A stretch of 15,827 nucleotides of DNA from an uncultured Bifidobacterium sp. GTDB lineage: Bacteria; Actinomycetota; Actinomycetes; Actinomycetales; Bifidobacteriaceae. A program made the position numbers and the translations under genes. Shown here piece after piece: positions 13,348-15,827 of the stretch (the first letter of the stretch is position 1; the number at the start of each line of letters is the position of its first letter). The notes below the pieces were generated by a model. The model searched no databases and was not told where the DNA came from. It saw nothing but the letters and a program-made list of their open reading frames with translations. Location of the stretch: positions 1 to 15,827 of the forward strand of contig NZ_CAUEQY010000026.1 in assembly GCF_959020145.1 (NCBI RefSeq). The letters run 5' to 3'.

Positions 13348-14157
13348 TTACGACTGCTGTTCGGCTTGCGTGCCTTGGCTTCCGGCTGCGCCTTGTTCGG
13401 TATTCTGTTCAGCGTTCTGCTCGGCTGGGCTTTCCGTATTGTTTTGTGATTGTGCCTCTTTTGCGGCCTTGCGCTCGCGTTTCGCGATTTCCTTGATTTC
13501 GCGCCTTTCCTGCTTTTCCGCCTCTTTTGTGGCTTTGTCGCTTTCGAAACGCAGTTCCGGCTTGGCTTCCATGCGGCTCAAGCCATGCCAGGCCAGATTC
13601 ACGATGTGCGCGGCAATCTGCTCTTTACTGAGTTTGCGCTGGTCCGCCCAATACTGGCAGGTATATACGGTCATGCCGATGAGCATCTGCGCGTAGTATG
13701 GCACGCCCTTGGCCGGCAGGTGCTGGCGTTTGAACGCTTCGGCGAGAATGTCTTCCACGCGCAGGGCGATGTCTCCCAAAAGCGAATTGAACGAGCTGGC
13801 CGGATCGGTTTTCGGCGAATCGCGGGTGAGCACTCGGAATCCTTCAGCATTCTCCTCAACATAGGTGAGCAGTGCCAGCGCCGTGCGTTCCACGATTTGA
13901 CGGGGGTGCGCTTGTGGGTCGGAGAGCGCGTTGACGAGCGTGTCGGTAAGCGCGCGCATCTCACGGTCCACCACCACAGCGTACAGGCCCTCTTTGCCTC
14001 CGAAATGCTCGTACACAATGGGTTTCGACACTTTCGCGGTGGCGGCGATCTCCTCCACGCTCACTGCTTCGAACCCCTTCGACGCGAACAGCGAACGACC
14101 GATTTCGATGAGCTGCTCGCGCCGCTGATACGACGTCATTCTGGATGTATTGGCCAT
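13348..14157 (-). CDS. TetR-family transcriptional regulator with charged, Gln-rich C-terminal tail
   Basis: This is a 269-residue regulator divergent from ftsY. The N-terminal domain is a standard TetR helix-turn-helix: RREQLIEIGRSLFASKGFEA, then VSVEEIAATAKVSKPIVYEHFGGKEGLY (about 32-59). The middle domain (about 70-195) is a typical dimer/ligand region, ending in HIVNLAWHGLSRM. The last 70 or so residues are unusual: a Lys/Glu/Arg-rich predicted helix (KEAEKQERREIKEIAKRER), then an Asn/Glu/Gln/Ala-rich low-complexity end. I choose ATG 14155-14157. An in-frame TTG at 14212-14214 would add 19 codons but runs through one of the three operator-like palindromes, and neither start has a good SD, so the start is uncertain. 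The palindromes at 14190-14315 suggest autoregulation and perhaps control of ftsY. Confidence 0.88.
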   Translation of the reverse strand: MANTSRMTSYQRREQLIEIGRSLFASKGFEAVSVEEIAATAKVSKPIVYEHFGGKEGLYAVVVDREMRALTDTLVNALSDPQAHPRQIVERTALALLTYVEENAEGFRVLTRDSPKTDPASSFNSLLGDIALRVEDILAEAFKRQHLPAKGVPYYAQMLIGMTVYTCQYWADQRKLSKEQIAAHIVNLAWHGLSRMEAKPELRFESDKATKEAEKQERREIKEIAKRERKAAKEAQSQNNTESPAEQNAEQNTEQGAAGSQGTQAEQQS

Positions 14158-14189
14158 GCCGTCCAGTTTTTCATGCCCCGTGGATAGTC

Positions 14190-14213
14190 TGTCCGATTCT
14201 GGTGAATCGGACA
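14190..14213. promoter_or_regulatory. Operator-like palindrome A upstream of tetR/ftsY
   Basis: TGTCCGATTC-TGGT-GAATCGGACA has ten perfectly paired positions in each arm. It is the site nearest the tetR gene. On the minus strand it starts with TTGTCC, which could act as a -35 element with the palindrome covering the spacer of the tetR promoter. Confidence 0.75.
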
Positions 14214-14240
14214 ACTGTGGTGCGTATGGCGTTGTCTACT

Positions 14241-14264
14241 TGTCCGTTTCTCCCGAATCGGTCA
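14241..14264. promoter_or_regulatory. Operator-like palindrome B
   Basis: TGTCCGTTTC-TCCC-GAATCGGTCA pairs at eight of ten positions in each arm. It begins exactly 51 bp after palindrome A and 51 bp before palindrome C. A half-site with one mismatch, GTCGGATTC, follows at 14272-14280, between B and C. Confidence 0.7.
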
Positions 14265-14291
14265 TCTGCACGTCGGATTCGGATGGTTTGT

Positions 14292-14315
14292 TGTCCGATT
14301 CTGCAGAATCGGACA
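14292..14315. promoter_or_regulatory. Operator-like palindrome C
   Basis: TGTCCGATTC-TGCA-GAATCGGACA is a perfect 24-bp palindrome, 59 bases upstream of the ftsY start. After palindromes A and C the same nine bases, GTGGTGCGT, follow at the same distance, so the sites seem to have arisen by duplication of a 51-bp unit. Confidence 0.8.
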
Positions 14316-14374
14316 TTCGTGGTGCGTCCGCGGGGCGGAGCCGGTGTGTCCGTTGCGCTTTTTAGGCTGGAGTC

Positions 14375-15637
14375 ATGGATACGAATGTGATTATTGCGAT
14401 TGTCGCCGTTGTCGTTATCGCGGCAATTCTGGTGATTGGCGGTTGGTGGCTCGGTAAGACCCGCAAGAACGCCGTCGATAAGTCCACGGAGGATGCGAAA
14501 GCCAAGGCTGACGCCCGTCTTGCTGCGGAAGCAAAGTCGGCTGCGGCTGATTCTTCCACGGTGAAGCCGTCCGTTGATTCCAATGTTGATGCAGCTGAAA
14601 AAGCTCCGGCTGAAAGTCAGCAGAAGTCCTCAGCTCAAGCTTCCTCTTCCGAAACGGCAGCTCCTGCACCAGCCACCGAAGCCAAGCCCGAACCGGTTCA
14701 TGAAACCCCCGAATCCGCCGGCACGCGCATGCAGCGTCTTAAGGCGCGCCTGTCGAAATCCGGCAATCCGTTCGGCAAGGCTCTGTTCAACATTCTTGCG
14801 AAGGATCAGCTTTCCGAAGCCGACTGGGAAGACGTCGAAGACACCCTCCTGCTTGCCGACGTGGGCGCGGAAGCCAGCGAACAGCTCGTCGAGGAACTGC
14901 GCAACGACGCCCGAATCGCAGGCCAGTCCGATCCGGCCGAAGTGCGTGCCGCGCTGAAGGACAAGCTGTTGAAGCTCGTAGGCACTGACACGGATCGCCG
15001 CCTCAATGCCAATAAGGAGGGTGCCAACAAACCAAGCGTCATCATCATGGTCGGCGTGAACGGCACGGGCAAAACCACCACTGCGGGCAAGCTTTCCCGC
15101 CTGCTTGTTTCCGAAGGCAAGCAGGTCATGTTGGGCGCTGCCGATACCTTCCGCGCGGCGGCCGCCGACCAGTTGGAAACTTGGGGTGCCAAGGTCGGCG
15201 TCCCGGTCGTGCGTTCCGACAAGGACGGCGCCGATCCGGCGTCCGTCGCATTCGAGGCCAGTGCCAAGGCCAAGGAAGAGAACGCCGACGTGCTCATCAT
15301 CGACACTGCGGGCCGCCTGCAGAACAAGGCGAACCTCATGGACGAGCTCGGCAAGATCCGCCGCGTTACCGAAAAGAACCTTCCGGTCGACGAGGTGCTG
15401 CTCGTGCTCGACGCCACCACTGGCCAGAATGGCATGACCCAGGCCAAGGTGTTCGCCGAAGCCATCGGCATTACCGGTGTGGTGCTCTCCAAGCTCGACG
15501 GCTCCGCAAAGGGTGGCATTGTGATTTCCGTGCAGAAGGAGCTTGGCGTGCCCGTCAAGCTTGTCGGCCTTGGCGAAGGTCCGGACGATCTCGCCCCGTT
15601 CGATCCGGAAGGCTTCGTCGACGGCATCCTCGCCTGA
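14375..15637 (+). CDS. ftsY: Signal recognition particle receptor FtsY
   Basis: This is a 420-residue SRP-receptor GTPase that docks Ffh-ribosome complexes at the membrane for co-translational insertion. An N-terminal helix (5-26) anchors it, as in actinobacterial FtsY. A low-complexity Ala/Lys/Ser/Glu/Pro linker (about 30-115) is the A domain. The N domain starts near 119, and the G domain shows the P-loop GVNGTGKTT (227-235), DTFRAAAADQL (257-267), DTAGR (310-314), SKLDGSAKGG (372-381, Ser where TKLD is common) and the closing GLGEGPDDLAPFDPEGFVDGI (398-418). GGAG sits very close to the ATG (about three bases), a tight spacing. A strong terminator follows, so any downstream gene is separately transcribed. 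In many actinobacteria ftsY is followed by the amtB-glnB-glnD genes, but none is visible before the window ends. Confidence 0.98.
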   Translation: MDTNVIIAIVAVVVIAAILVIGGWWLGKTRKNAVDKSTEDAKAKADARLAAEAKSAAADSSTVKPSVDSNVDAAEKAPAESQQKSSAQASSSETAAPAPATEAKPEPVHETPESAGTRMQRLKARLSKSGNPFGKALFNILAKDQLSEADWEDVEDTLLLADVGAEASEQLVEELRNDARIAGQSDPAEVRAALKDKLLKLVGTDTDRRLNANKEGANKPSVIIMVGVNGTGKTTTAGKLSRLLVSEGKQVMLGAADTFRAAAADQLETWGAKVGVPVVRSDKDGADPASVAFEASAKAKEENADVLIIDTAGRLQNKANLMDELGKIRRVTEKNLPVDEVLLVLDATTGQNGMTQAKVFAEAIGITGVVLSKLDGSAKGGIVISVQKELGVPVKLVGLGEGPDDLAPFDPEGFVDGILA

Positions 15638-15653
15638 GCTGATTGCGCTCCCG

Positions 15654-15686
15654 AGAAAGCCTCCCCGCGTGGGAGGCTTTCTTTTT
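15654..15686 (+). terminator. Intrinsic terminator of ftsY
   Basis: AGAAAGCCTCCC (15654-15665) pairs perfectly with GGGAGGCTTTCT (15671-15682) around a five-base loop, and a T-run ends at 15686. It lies 17 bases after the ftsY stop. Confidence 0.95.
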
Positions 15687-15703
15687 ACCCCCGACCAGTC
15701 CTA

Positions 15704-15723
15704 TTTCGCCTATATGGCAGATA
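15704..15723. repeat. Fifth, slightly shortened copy of the dispersed motif
   Basis: TTTCGCCTATATGGCAGATA resembles the motif of the 11812-12004 element with a two-base deletion in the TATATA core. It lies just past the ftsY terminator. The last 100 bases of the window hold no recognisable gene. Confidence 0.55.
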
Positions 15724-15827
15724 CGCTGAAAAATGGGCTGATATTGGTTTGGCCTGAGAGCGGTGCGCAATTTGAAACAAAACGTGCCAGCCGCTTTATT
15801 CCGCCGTTTTCGGTTGACGTAATGGCG

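Noticed and set aside
13234..13449. Hydrophobic plus-strand reading frame of 71 codons with a TTGACA upstream
   Set aside because: It starts at TTG without a ribosome binding site and its second half is antisense to the Gln/Ala-rich tail of the tetR gene, which produces Leu-rich frames by itself.
14190..14315. Transcription terminator in the tetR-ftsY spacer
   Set aside because: The palindromes lack U-tracts, lie between divergent genes and recur at a fixed 51-bp period, which fits operators better.

Overview
The window looks like a chromosomal segment of a high-GC Gram-positive, most likely Bifidobacterium (species not resolved). The grounds are the GC-rich codon use, the C69 dipeptidase of the bifidobacterial kind, the FtsY with one N-terminal anchor, the large YhgE/Pip-type membrane proteins and the absence of CCA in the tRNA gene. 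There is no prophage, CRISPR array, transposase or rRNA. Most of the window is ordinary chromosomal coding sequence, and most of the unusual signal is in the intergenic regions.

Layout. 1-1558 (+): the end of an FtsX/MacB-type ABC permease, its ATPase, and a lipoprotein with an FMN-binding domain, apparently one operon. 1559-1697: a convergent intergenic region with a long bulged hairpin. 1698-7284 (-): a translationally coupled operon read from right to left, with two very large YhgE/Pip-like membrane proteins followed by a TetR regulator. Both junctions are ATGA overlaps. A 36-bp imperfect palindrome in front of the operon is a candidate operator for that TetR. 7657-8928 (+): a CmpB-type multi-pass membrane protein, divergent from the operon. 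9089-9325 (-): a small NrdH-like thioredoxin-fold protein that has lost the first Cys of its CxxC. Upstream of it is a pair of NrdR-box-like palindromes 32 bp apart centre to centre, and farther upstream a perfect match to the SOS-box core. 9772-9844 (-): tRNA-Lys(UUU) with its own terminator. 10003-11658 (+): a C69 dipeptidase. 11659-12011: intergenic, with a roughly 190-bp palindromic element built from four copies of a 16-20 bp motif. 12012-13043 (-): a GT2 glycosyltransferase. 13348-14157 (-): a second TetR regulator with a long charged, Gln-rich tail. It is divergent from ftsY (14375-15637, +). The tetR-ftsY spacer carries three large palindromes spaced exactly 51 bp apart. After the ftsY terminator there is one more copy of the dispersed motif.

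How the parts relate. The two TetR genes each have a strong palindromic site at the promoter they would be expected to control, which suggests two self-contained circuits: one for the YhgE/Pip envelope proteins, and one next to the signal-recognition-particle receptor gene. The nrdH-like gene seems tied to deoxyribonucleotide supply through NrdR, and perhaps to DNA damage. The ABC/flavolipoprotein set is a candidate envelope redox or export module. Regulatory assignments are inferences from symmetry, spacing and position. Gene family calls rest on motifs read from the translations.
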